From positions 1 through 8,408 of the forward strand of contig CAZSDW010000082.1 of assembly GCA_964605705.1 (NCBI GenBank): a DNA stretch of 8,408 nt, given 5' to 3'. Source of the DNA: CAZSDW01 sp964605705. Lineage in GTDB: Bacteria > Fidelibacterota > UBA2242. The notes beneath the pieces were generated by a model that had not been told where the DNA came from, did not search any database, and was given only the letters and a program-made list of their open reading frames with translations. Positions 1 through 7,895 of this stretch are shown here, one piece after another. Numbering within the stretch: the first letter of the stretch is position 1; the number at the start of each line of letters is the position of its first letter. The translations under genes were made by a program, and so were the position numbers.

Positions 1-477
<477 letters not shown>

Positions 478-536
478 AAAACTTTTTATGAGTTAGATTC
501 CAAAGTCTGAGTTTTATTTTTCCCAATGCAATCTTT
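478..536 (+). other. 23S-5S internal transcribed spacer
   Basis: An AT-rich spacer of about 59 nt between 23S and 5S rRNA. It holds no tRNA. It contains complementary segments AAAACT (478-483) and AGTTTT (510-515), with a smaller inner pair TTAGA (493-497)/TCTGA (506-510), which share one base and so are alternative folds. A hairpin here could help RNase processing of the precursor; that is inferred. Confidence 0.7.
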
Positions 537-655
537 TTCCGGTGGCTATAGCAGAGGGGCCACACCCGATCCCATCTCGAACTCGGTAGTTAAGCCCTCT
601 AGCGCCGATGATACTGCTCGGGAGACTGGGTGGAAAAGTAGGTCGTCGCCGGGAA
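537..655 (+). rRNA. rrf: 5S ribosomal RNA
   Basis: A complete 5S rRNA of about 119 nt, the RNA of the large-subunit central protuberance. The terminal helix I forms between TTCCGGTGGC (537-546) and GTCGCCGGGAA (645-655), with one G-T pair in the strand. The conserved loop B/C stretch CACACCCGATCCCATCTCGAAC (split across 561-582) and the GGTAGTTAAGC stretch that follows are typical of bacterial 5S. Ends are set from the helix and may be off by one or two bases. It follows 23S in the usual 23S-5S order and is followed directly by a terminator. Confidence 0.97.
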
Positions 656-665
656 CCTATTATTG

Positions 666-697
666 GGCGCCTCGATTTTTCGGGACGCCTTTTTTTT
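666..697 (+). terminator. Intrinsic terminator of the rRNA operon
   Basis: A stem GGCGCCTCGA (666-675) pairs with TCGGGACGCC (680-689) around a TTTT loop, with one C-A mismatch and one T-G wobble in ten positions. It is followed by eight T residues (690-697). It lies 10 nt after the 5S rRNA and ends the rRNA transcript, so the downstream protein genes need their own promoter. Confidence 0.93.
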
Positions 698-705
698 ATT
701 GTATC

Positions 706-738
706 TTGAGTACTCCCTATTTATATTCGATTTATGAT
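706..738 (+). promoter_or_regulatory. Weak candidate promoter for the envelope/cyclase operon
   Basis: The 135-nt gap between the rRNA terminator and the first protein gene (698-832) must hold the promoter of the operon. The best sigma70-like elements I see are TTGAGT (706-711) and TATGAT (733-738), but the 21-nt spacing is too long for a normal sigma70 promoter. A TATATTCG sequence (722-729) also resembles the TAnnTTTG -7 element of Bacteroidota, without a well-placed -33 partner. A small hairpin GGAC-TTTT-GTCC lies at 760-771. The location is plausible; the exact elements are uncertain. Confidence 0.2.
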
Positions 739-832
739 AAATAAGACATGGCAAAATCCGGACTTTTGTCCTATCTCACAACAAGTTGCCTTCATTTCAC
801 TTAAGTTTTGATGTCAACAAAAAGGAGCTGGT

Positions 833-2116
833 ATGAAAACTAAAATAATTATGCTCGCCATCTTAACGGTATTTTCCCTTAATTCTCTGCTTGCCCAACC
901 AGGTGAGCTGAAGTTGATAATGAATTACTTCAATAATTATGAGGTAATTAAAATTACCGATATAAATCTGAATGATGGATCACAGAATCCGGATATGTTT
1001 TCTTATACCCTCAGTTATTATCCCTTTAATTATGATGTGACCCAAGTGTGTGACCCCATTGAAATTGTCATTGAATTTAAAATGACTGCGAATGTTCCTA
1101 ATTTTGGTTGGGAGGATGATGTCATCTTTTTTGTGAAAACAAATCCTTTTGAATTTTGTGGACAGGTGACCATCGATGCAACGATGTTAAGTGTCGATAT
1201 GCGGAATATCTATTATGATGATACCGGGGAAGAGGTTGATATATCTGCTGATGAGACAGAGTTTCTCCTGACCGAAGGTGAAGCCAATAAAATGTACAGC
1301 CAGCTATTCAGTGCTCAGGGCAGCCTGCCCGAAGGTGAATATCGTTTCAGTTTTAATGCCTACCCGGTCGATAATTCAGGCGTTGCTCCTGCCGGTTTGT
1401 ATCAGGTGATTACGATTACCAATCCGGAGTATCTCGAATTAATCCAACCCGGTGGCAACGATGTGACTGATATTCTTGAAATCAACCAGTTTGTACCAAT
1501 ATTCCAATGGGAGACCAACGATTTCTCCTGGAATGTAAACAGTTGTCCAGAATGTGGCGTTTTTATCCGTATTTGTGAATATGCTCCTGTTCTTAAAGGA
1601 CACACTTCATTACAGGATGCCTTGGATGATGATCCCATGGTTCCCTGGGGAGGTGGAGCAGATTTTCTTGAATTGGATGCGACTCCGGTCGGATTCGATC
1701 TTATGCTTGCTCCTAAAATGTTCGTTTATCCCGATAATGCGCCACCGTTATCAGAGGGGCATAATTATGTCTGGCAGGTAATTAAAAAGTATCCGACCAC
1801 CCGGGGAATGTTCGAAAAGAGCAGCGAAATATTTGTTTTCAGATTGGCTGAAATGGGTGGCGGTGGCGAAAGCACCGGCAGCAGTGGTGGTATTACTGCC
1901 AGTACAGCAGATGCCTATTTAACCCTGATTGAACAACTTCTGGGAACGGATCGTTATAACGATTTTTTTGGTGATGGTGGTGTACTGATGGGTTATACAC
2001 CTTCAGGAGTGATCACACTGAATGATATTCAACAATTGACTCAGGATGAATTAAGAGCACTTGCGGATATGTTTCGTCTTGGTGAAAGAACGATTAAAAA
2101 CGTTTCCGTAGAATAA
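833..2116 (+). CDS. Secreted beta-rich protein of unknown function, first gene of operon
   Basis: I do not recognise the family. The 427-residue product starts with a clear Sec signal peptide (hydrophobic 5-20, likely cleavage after Ala21 in LLAQ), so it acts outside the inner membrane. The mature part looks beta-rich. Residues ~22-195 hold a first domain with Cys73 and Cys109 and a LPEGEYRFSF strand motif. Residues ~200-340 resemble an Ig/fibronectin-like module of the kind with a P-x-F-x-W strand (VPIFQW), with a cysteine group Cys238, Cys241 and Cys248. These cysteines could be disulfides or a metal site. A Gly/Ser-rich hinge (342-353) leads to a ~74-residue, probably helical C-terminal domain. 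No lipoprotein Cys or recognisable type IX sorting domain is seen. The start is supported by AAGGAG at 822-827, 5 nt before ATG. The FecR gene begins 20 nt after the stop, so the product probably works with the downstream envelope and cyclase proteins; this is inference. Confidence 0.85.
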   Translation: MKTKIIMLAILTVFSLNSLLAQPGELKLIMNYFNNYEVIKITDINLNDGSQNPDMFSYTLSYYPFNYDVTQVCDPIEIVIEFKMTANVPNFGWEDDVIFFVKTNPFEFCGQVTIDATMLSVDMRNIYYDDTGEEVDISADETEFLLTEGEANKMYSQLFSAQGSLPEGEYRFSFNAYPVDNSGVAPAGLYQVITITNPEYLELIQPGGNDVTDILEINQFVPIFQWETNDFSWNVNSCPECGVFIRICEYAPVLKGHTSLQDALDDDPMVPWGGGADFLELDATPVGFDLMLAPKMFVYPDNAPPLSEGHNYVWQVIKKYPTTRGMFEKSSEIFVFRLAEMGGGGESTGSSGGITASTADAYLTLIEQLLGTDRYNDFFGDGGVLMGYTPSGVITLNDIQQLTQDELRALADMFRLGERTIKNVSVE

Positions 2117-2136
2117 AAAACGAATAGGAATATATC

Positions 2137-2841
2137 ATGAAAAAATATCATTTATTATTTCTGGTCATCATTCTGATTGCATTAACGGTTCAAGGTTGGT
2201 CTGCTGATAAAATTGCATTGGCATTAAAAGCCCGCGGCGACACCAGCTTAAAACGATCCGGCGCGGATAAATATATGCCTGGAGTCAAACCGGGCACGAC
2301 GCTGTTCAACGAAGATCAGATTAAAACGGGGAAAGACGGTTATGCCGTTCTGGTTTTTCTGGATGACAAATCTCAGATCAAAATTCGCGAAAATTCCGAT
2401 ATGACCATTTCCGGCACACGGACGGATGAAGCCATTTCCAAGCAGATTGCGATGAATTTTGGTACCCTGAAAGCGGAAGTGAGTCCCCAGCGTAAAGGAG
2501 AATTCGTCATCGCAACCCCGACCTCTGTGGCTTCTGTCAAGGGTACTGTTTTCTGGGCGATTGTAGATGCGGTGCTGGGTGATATCTTCTATGGCATGGA
2601 AGGTAGTATTCAGGTCACCAATAATGAAAGTGGTACGGTTGTGACGGTCGGCGCGAACCAGACAGGTACCTCAACGCCTGACGGTGGATGTAATGTCCAG
2701 CAGTCAAATCCGAACCAGACACCGACTGATCTAGATGATGAGCAGCAGGATGATCAGGGTCAATCAGGAGCGACCAACTCCTTACGAATTGAACTGAAAA
2801 ATGAACAGGGTGAAGATAAATCAATCATCATTGAATATTAA
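2137..2841 (+). CDS. Periplasmic FecR-domain protein
   Basis: A 234-residue exported protein with one FecR domain (Pfam PF04773 type). The signal peptide covers residues 1-23, with likely cleavage after WSA. The FecR fold runs from about residue 56 to 150, recognised by LFNEDQIKTGKDGYAVLVFLDD (split motif: D60, I62, T64, G65, G68), the NSDMTI strand (86-91), and TPTSVASVKGTVF at 127-139. Classic FecR proteins are inner-membrane anti-sigma regulators with an N-terminal cytoplasmic part; this one has only a cleavable signal and no internal membrane helix, so it is better read as a periplasmic ligand- or protein-binding module. The domain is followed by an Asn/Gln/Asp-rich low-complexity linker (~185-213) and a short terminal strand segment, LRIELKNEQGEDKSIIIEY. 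AGGAA at 2126-2130 lies 6 nt before ATG. It sits between two other exported proteins and upstream of a CHASE2 cyclase; a role in signalling to that sensor is inferred. Confidence 0.9.
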   Translation: MKKYHLLFLVIILIALTVQGWSADKIALALKARGDTSLKRSGADKYMPGVKPGTTLFNEDQIKTGKDGYAVLVFLDDKSQIKIRENSDMTISGTRTDEAISKQIAMNFGTLKAEVSPQRKGEFVIATPTSVASVKGTVFWAIVDAVLGDIFYGMEGSIQVTNNESGTVVTVGANQTGTSTPDGGCNVQQSNPNQTPTDLDDEQQDDQGQSGATNSLRIELKNEQGEDKSIIIEY

Positions 2842-2884
2842 ACGTTTAGCAAGTTATATATTAATTAAACCACGAGAAGCTTAG

Positions 2885-5452
2885 ATGAGAGAATACTGGG
2901 GCAGATTTATATTATCAATTATCCTATTTAGCGGGATATTAATTGGACAGACAAAAGTGCTGCATTCGCCGCCGAAGAACGTCAGAGCCAATTCACCTCT
3001 TAAAATTGAAGCACTGATTGAGGGCAGTGTTGTTGAACCGGAACGGATGCGCTTGTTTTATCGGGTTGCCGGTCAGAATTCATTCGTTGAAGAAGAGATG
3101 AGTGAATACATGGGAGTCTATTTTGCCGAAGTACCCGCAGATTTTATCACTGAAGCGGGTTTGGAATATTTAATTATATGTGATCTTGCCGATGGAAACA
3201 TGGCTGCCTTTCCAGAGGTGAATCCCTACAATGTTCCGATGTTTATTGCTATTCGGAAAGCCGTATCGGCATCGGCGCAAACCACGAAAACTATAGCAGA
3301 TGTTACCGACGGAATTCACAGCGATGTCATCATTCTGAGCCCGGAAGAGGATGAAATTATTCCGTCCGGAGAAATCGTGTTGGCGTTTTCTCTGTTCAAC
3401 ACGACCGATGTTGATCTGACATCCATCCAGCTGACACTTGATGGAGTATTAATTACGGGGCAAGCAGAAATCACGGAAGACCTGGTTATTGCCCGACCAA
3501 AAAATTTACGTATTGGCGTTCATACAGCGAAGTTGAACATGTCCAATCGATATGGTGATCGTTTTTCCACGATAAGTGTGAATTTCCAGGTGGTTAAAAC
3601 GGTCAAAGAGGCAAAAAGCGTAATGAAAAATTCCGGTAGAATTGCGGCGGAGACAAACTCAGAACAGAATTCAGGTATTCGCCAGGTCACCAATACCTTA
3701 CGCGGAAATCTCACAACGACATACGATTGGCTGAATTTCAAGGCGAAAATTCTAATCACTTCCCGCGAAGATCCCAACCGTCAACCTCGGAACCGTTTCT
3801 CCGCCGGAATCAAAACTTCGGTTGTTGATTTATCGCTTGGTGATGTCAATCCCCAGTTTTCCGATTTTGCATTACAGGGTAAACGGGTCAGAGGATTCGA
3901 GACTAATATCAAACTGAAATATTTCAATACCCATATTGTCTATGGTGAATCCGAACGGGCGATTCAGGGCACTATCAGTGCACCCGATACACTGGATGAC
4001 GGGACATTTCAATATACCCGCAAAGGCTATACCTATGGAAGAAATCTTCTGGCGATTCGACCGTACTTTGGTTCGGGTGAACATTTCCAGTTCGGTTTAT
4101 CCTTGCTGAAAGCCAGGGATGATACGTTATCAGTGAAAAAAGAGTTTGGCGACGTTACTGAATCCGAGGGAAATTCAATTATCCTGGGTGGTGTCAATAC
4201 GCCTCAGGATAATATTGTACTCGGCACCGATCTGACGCTGGCACTGGATTCAAAACGGTTTATCTGGAAAACCGACGGTGCTTTCTCGATGTTGAACCGG
4301 GATATAACCGGAGGGGCATTGACATTAGACAAACTGGATACATTTTTCCCCGGTGACACTCTCAAAGACAGCACACTTACACTGGGTGATATGAACATTT
4401 CCCTGGTTGGTTTTCCGGATCCCGGAGACTATACCAATATCTTCATTATTAATGAAAATATCGATCCATTGGTCCCGGTGGTTCCCAATGCCGATGGTGG
4501 TGTGGGAGTGAAAGAACTGCTGAATATGCCCTCCACAGCGTTTAAAACGGCACTGAAACTTAATTATTTCAGTAATTATGTTGTTCTCAAATATCAACGC
4601 GTCGGTGCGCAATTTGCCTCGCTTGGAAATACTTTCTTAAGGACTGATATTCAGGGCTTTAATGTATCCGATAAAATCAGATTGCTGGGCAGTAAAATGT
4701 TTGTCACGATAGCATATGATCAAAAACGTGACAATTTATCAAAGAGCAAGCGAGCCACGACGACAACCTCGTCCCTGAATGCCGGAGTTTCGCTGTATCC
4801 CGGAGAAGGTTTACCGACGATTAATTTCAATACGATCAGTTATGGACGTGAGAATGACATGGACGTGTTCGATATAGACACGGTCCACACAATTACCGAT
4901 ACATCAGATGTTATTACCTATAAAGATCCCCGGGAGTCAAACCTGACTACAAGCCAGAATATCCGTATTTCTCACATCGTCAAGTTTTCCGGAATAAAAA
5001 ATACACTCAATTTTAATTACTCGAATTCCGGACGAAACGATAGAGTTGATGACCGGAATGAAGGCTACCAGTTTAATAAAACTGCAACCTCGACTTATAC
5101 TTTTGGTGTTAATACCACTTACCCCTTTCCACTCAGAACCTCCATTAATGTTACTTCAAATACATCGAAAAGCTCCATGCTGGTTGATCCCTATGAACTG
5201 TTCATGATTTCGCTGAGAGGGAGATATGATTTTTTTGACGGTCGGTTAATCACGGAACTTGGCTATACCAACTCAGTTGGTTCCGGAATGGTTGATTTTA
5301 CCAAAAATGTCATATTTACCGGTGGTACTTTTACAATGTTTCAAAGACACCAGCTCCGTTGGCGGATTCAGGATAGCAACTATAACAATCGCTTGAGAGG
5401 CGAAGTATTCAACGATATCAGTTTTTTACTTAATTATACGATTCTATTATAA
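2885..5452 (+). CDS. Exported protein with two Ig-like modules and a putative outer-membrane beta-barrel
   Basis: An 855-residue product of no family that I can name. An N-terminal signal sequence (hydrophobic 8-20, cleavage near Gly21/Gln22) exports it. Residues ~24-125 form an Ig-like module with the pattern L-x-Y-R-x-x-G, then M-x-x-x-x-G-V-Y and GLEYLIICD. Residues ~148-237 form a second, beginning IILSPEEDEIIPSG and ending VNFQVVK. From ~270 to the end the sequence is long, rich in alternating polar/hydrophobic strands, aromatic residues and Asp/Asn turns, and opens with VDLSLGDVNPQFSDFALQG followed by KRVRGFE. This is the look of a large outer-membrane barrel, and the protein ends on a strand (FLLNYTILL). 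The barrel is inferred from composition, not proven; a large beta-helical or adhesin-like surface protein is the alternative. The start has a modest GAGAAG site (2874-2879). It lies 43 nt after the FecR gene and 20 nt before the cyclase, so the Ig modules probably face the periplasm near both partners. Confidence 0.85.
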   Translation: MREYWGRFILSIILFSGILIGQTKVLHSPPKNVRANSPLKIEALIEGSVVEPERMRLFYRVAGQNSFVEEEMSEYMGVYFAEVPADFITEAGLEYLIICDLADGNMAAFPEVNPYNVPMFIAIRKAVSASAQTTKTIADVTDGIHSDVIILSPEEDEIIPSGEIVLAFSLFNTTDVDLTSIQLTLDGVLITGQAEITEDLVIARPKNLRIGVHTAKLNMSNRYGDRFSTISVNFQVVKTVKEAKSVMKNSGRIAAETNSEQNSGIRQVTNTLRGNLTTTYDWLNFKAKILITSREDPNRQPRNRFSAGIKTSVVDLSLGDVNPQFSDFALQGKRVRGFETNIKLKYFNTHIVYGESERAIQGTISAPDTLDDGTFQYTRKGYTYGRNLLAIRPYFGSGEHFQFGLSLLKARDDTLSVKKEFGDVTESEGNSIILGGVNTPQDNIVLGTDLTLALDSKRFIWKTDGAFSMLNRDITGGALTLDKLDTFFPGDTLKDSTLTLGDMNISLVGFPDPGDYTNIFIINENIDPLVPVVPNADGGVGVKELLNMPSTAFKTALKLNYFSNYVVLKYQRVGAQFASLGNTFLRTDIQGFNVSDKIRLLGSKMFVTIAYDQKRDNLSKSKRATTTTSSLNAGVSLYPGEGLPTINFNTISYGRENDMDVFDIDTVHTITDTSDVITYKDPRESNLTTSQNIRISHIVKFSGIKNTLNFNYSNSGRNDRVDDRNEGYQFNKTATSTYTFGVNTTYPFPLRTSINVTSNTSKSSMLVDPYELFMISLRGRYDFFDGRLITELGYTNSVGSGMVDFTKNVIFTGGTFTMFQRHQLRWRIQDSNYNNRLRGEVFNDISFLLNYTILL

Positions 5453-5472
5453 ACCTGAATCAGGACTTTTAA

Positions 5473-7734
5473 ATGAAAAAAGGCGTCGTTAAAAAATTAG
5501 CGTGGGGAACGCTGATTGCCCTGTTTTTCTCAATCGTTGTGTCACTGCTGCTGATCTTGGGGTTTTTTCGTGATTTGGAGTTAAAATCCCTTGATTTTCG
5601 ATTCCGCTGGCGGGGACCACTGGACGTATCGCACTCGGATATTGTCATCATTGCCATTGATCAGCAAACTTTCACTTCCTGTCAGGATCGGTATCCCTAT
5701 CCACGGGAATATTATGCCACTTTGATTGATAATTTGAACGAAGTCGGTATCCGCCGGATCATGTTTGATATTCAATTCACGGAACCGGATGTTAAAAATC
5801 CGTTGGGTGATTCTATCTTAGCCGATGCCGTGCGGCGGAATGGTAATGTGATTCTAGCCGGTAAGATCGACCGGGTCAGAGCCGGTGGCGAAATTTATGC
5901 CTACGCCGACGAGCCACTGCCCGTGCTGCTGGCAACCGGTGCTGAATGGGGAGTAGTTGGAGAGTTACAGGATCCGGACGGTTTTATGCGCCGTTACTCC
6001 ATTTTTGAAGAGTATCAGGGAAAATACAAATATACGCTTGGCTCGAAAGTATTCTTTGCAGAAAAAGGCTTTACCGAATCGCCGGCGTTTATTTTTAGCG
6101 ATGACAATTATTTTGTTTTTCCAAAATATGAAGGCGATACATCCGTAAAATTGAAGGCTCATCGGGGCAGCCAGGGATTTGAACAAACGATTCTGATCAA
6201 CTACTATGGTCCTGCCCAGACGTTTCCGACATTTCCGCTGTCAGCTGTTCTGGATGACGCGGATTTTGATTTAAAAGATCAGGAGGATACGGATTATATG
6301 GAATTGTTCAAGAAGAATTCCGTCTATCCGTTCGAGTTGAGAATCGCCCTGCTGCCGGATTCTGTATTGCAGGAAGAGGCATTTATGGCGCTGGCTCTGG
6401 ATGATACTGCAACGGTTGAAAAAATCCTTGATCGCGCCAATCCATTCAAGGATAAGATTGCCCTGATCGGTGTGTCTATCGAAGAGCTGCATGATAATAA
6501 ATATACGCCGTTTTATAATTTCCGCGGTGTCCGGGCGCTGATGCCGGGAGTCGAAACCCATGCCCATGCCATCCAGACAATGCTGGATGGTAATTTCATT
6601 ACGGCAATCCCATTTTATGCAAATATCATCATTATTTTTGCTATTGGGATTTTTACAGCCTTGATTGTCAGTATTGTGAAACCGGTTGGGGGTGGTCTGT
6701 TTTCCCTGTTCCTGATTGGCGGTTTTGTCCTGGGTTCTTTCTGGATGTTTATCAAAATGAGTACCTGGATATATATAGTGCCCGGTATATCGGTCGTCTT
6801 AGTCAGTTATATCAGCAATGTCGTTTACCAGTTTTTGTCAGAACAGAAAGAAAAGAAAAAAATCCGGGGTATGTTCCAGACCTATATGAGTCCGAAGGTT
6901 TTGAAATATCTTGAAGATCATCCCGATGCGTTCGCACTGTCCGGTGAGAAACGGGATGCGACCATGTTCTTTTCCGATGTTGCTGGTTTTACCACCATTT
7001 CCGAGAGCCTGTCTGCAGAAGAATTATCAGTAGTATTGAATAAATACCTGTCACCGATGACCGATATCTGTATGAGTTACGACGGCTATGTTGATAAATA
7101 TGAGGGCGATGCCATCATGTGTGATTTTGGTGTCCCAATGGAGGATCCCGACCATGCCTGGAAAGCCTGTTATGCGGCAATCGACCAGCAGGCAAAACTT
7201 GTCGAGTTGCGCAAGGAGATCAAAAAGGATCACGGTGTCGATATTTATGTCAGAATGGGTGTGAATTCCGGCGTTGTCAGTGCCGGCAATATGGGCAGTG
7301 CCCAGCGCTTTCAATACACCGTTATGGGAGACGCGGTTAACCAGGCAAGCCGATTTGAGGGTGCCAATAAACAGTACGGCACTTATATAATGGTCGGTGA
7401 GGAAACCTTGAGACAGGCGGAAGATAAAATCGAGATCCGCATTCTGGATAAACTGGTGGTAAAAGGTAAATTGATCCCGATAACTGTTTATGAACTTATG
7501 GCTAAAAAAGGTGAATTGACCAACGAACAAGCACAGATCAAAGAATTATTTACGAAAGGGATTGAGCTTTACTGGAATCGTAAATGGGACAGTGCTATCG
7601 AACAGTTTAAGCAGGCAATATCGGTGACTGGCGAAGATCCTCCGTCGAAAGTATTTATCGGTCGCTGTGAGATGTACCGCGAGAATCCACCCGGGGATAA
7701 CTGGCAGGGTGAGTTCGTTATGACAACGAAATAA
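5473..7734 (+). CDS. CHASE2-domain class III adenylate cyclase
   Basis: A membrane sensor enzyme of 753 residues predicted to convert ATP to cAMP. Order: N-terminal membrane helix (~11-31); periplasmic CHASE2 sensor domain (~33-375; signatures FDIQFTEPD at 98-106, DKIALIGVS at 327-335, MPGVETHAHAIQ at 357-368); three membrane helices (~381-402, 409-427, 432-453); a linker with YMSP; cyclase homology domain (~490-680); and a C-terminal tail (~685-753). The catalytic set is intact: metal-binding Asp502 (FFSDVAGFT) and Asp546 (KYEGD), substrate-specifying Lys542 and Thr616, and transition-state Asn623 and Arg627 (GDAVNQASR). Lys/Thr at the two purine-selecting positions is the class IIIb adenylate cyclase pattern; a guanylate cyclase would be expected to have Glu and Cys/Ser. 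The tail, with GIELYWNRKWDSAIEQF and PPGDNW, looks like one TPR-like helix pair often found after such domains. AGGA (5462-5465) lies 7 nt before ATG. It is the last gene of the operon, directly before a terminator. The stimulus is unknown. Confidence 0.95.
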   Translation: MKKGVVKKLAWGTLIALFFSIVVSLLLILGFFRDLELKSLDFRFRWRGPLDVSHSDIVIIAIDQQTFTSCQDRYPYPREYYATLIDNLNEVGIRRIMFDIQFTEPDVKNPLGDSILADAVRRNGNVILAGKIDRVRAGGEIYAYADEPLPVLLATGAEWGVVGELQDPDGFMRRYSIFEEYQGKYKYTLGSKVFFAEKGFTESPAFIFSDDNYFVFPKYEGDTSVKLKAHRGSQGFEQTILINYYGPAQTFPTFPLSAVLDDADFDLKDQEDTDYMELFKKNSVYPFELRIALLPDSVLQEEAFMALALDDTATVEKILDRANPFKDKIALIGVSIEELHDNKYTPFYNFRGVRALMPGVETHAHAIQTMLDGNFITAIPFYANIIIIFAIGIFTALIVSIVKPVGGGLFSLFLIGGFVLGSFWMFIKMSTWIYIVPGISVVLVSYISNVVYQFLSEQKEKKKIRGMFQTYMSPKVLKYLEDHPDAFALSGEKRDATMFFSDVAGFTTISESLSAEELSVVLNKYLSPMTDICMSYDGYVDKYEGDAIMCDFGVPMEDPDHAWKACYAAIDQQAKLVELRKEIKKDHGVDIYVRMGVNSGVVSAGNMGSAQRFQYTVMGDAVNQASRFEGANKQYGTYIMVGEETLRQAEDKIEIRILDKLVVKGKLIPITVYELMAKKGELTNEQAQIKELFTKGIELYWNRKWDSAIEQFKQAISVTGEDPPSKVFIGRCEMYRENPPGDNWQGEFVMTTK

Positions 7735-7753
7735 AAAGATAGACAGAGGAACT

Positions 7754-7792
7754 AAAGCAGACAGTCGATCGTATGAGAGCTGTCTGCTTTTT
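7754..7792 (+). terminator. Intrinsic terminator ending the envelope/cyclase operon
   Basis: A perfect 11-bp inverted repeat, AAAGCAGACAG (7754-7764) and CTGTCTGCTTT (7780-7790), encloses a 15-nt loop; the 3' arm runs into a T-rich tract (7788-7792, then CTTATTTT). It begins 20 nt after the cyclase stop codon. The A-tract at its 5' base means it may also work for transcription from the other side. It separates the cyclase transcript from the PorX-like gene. Confidence 0.9.
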
Positions 7793-7813
7793 CTTATTTT
7801 GGGATCAGTGGGT

Positions 7814-7858
7814 TTGACAAATAAAAACGTACTGCTTGCGAATCGGATTTACTATATT
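7814..7858 (+). promoter_or_regulatory. Weak candidate promoter region for the PorX-like gene
   Basis: The gap after the terminator (7793-7895) holds a consensus TTGACA at 7814-7819, but nothing like TATAAT lies 16-18 nt after it. A TATATT (7853-7858), which also fits the TAnnTT part of the Bacteroidota -7 element, lies 33 nt downstream. A promoter must be close because a strong terminator precedes it, but the elements do not pair well, so the boxes are only a guess. Confidence 0.25.
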
Positions 7859-7895
7859 ATGGAGGAAAGTTAAACCATAAAACAGGATAAATTAT

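Noticed and set aside
526..744. Open reading frame of 72 codons on the + strand
   Set aside because: It covers the 5S rRNA and its terminator, so the frame is accidental.
760..771. Hairpin GGAC-TTTT-GTCC between the rRNA terminator and the first protein gene
   Set aside because: Only 4 bp of stem and no T tract, so it is not a terminator and is too small to call a riboswitch.
656..832. Possible tRNA, insertion sequence or attachment site after the rRNA operon
   Set aside because: No cloverleaf, transposase remnant, terminal repeat or duplicated rRNA end is seen, so the junction looks like an ordinary gene boundary and not an integration site.
7051..7530. Antisense open frame of 159 codons
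   Set aside because: It is the reverse strand of the conserved cyclase catalytic domain; the frame is open because of codon use in the sense gene, and no ribosome site or known domain supports it.
7859..7873. Four-codon mini-frame (ATG GAG GAA AGT TAA) and a GGAGG motif before the PorX-like gene
   Set aside because: The GGAGG is ~30 nt before the start codon, too far to act as its ribosome site, and the mini-frame has no leader-peptide features such as repeated codons or alternative hairpins.
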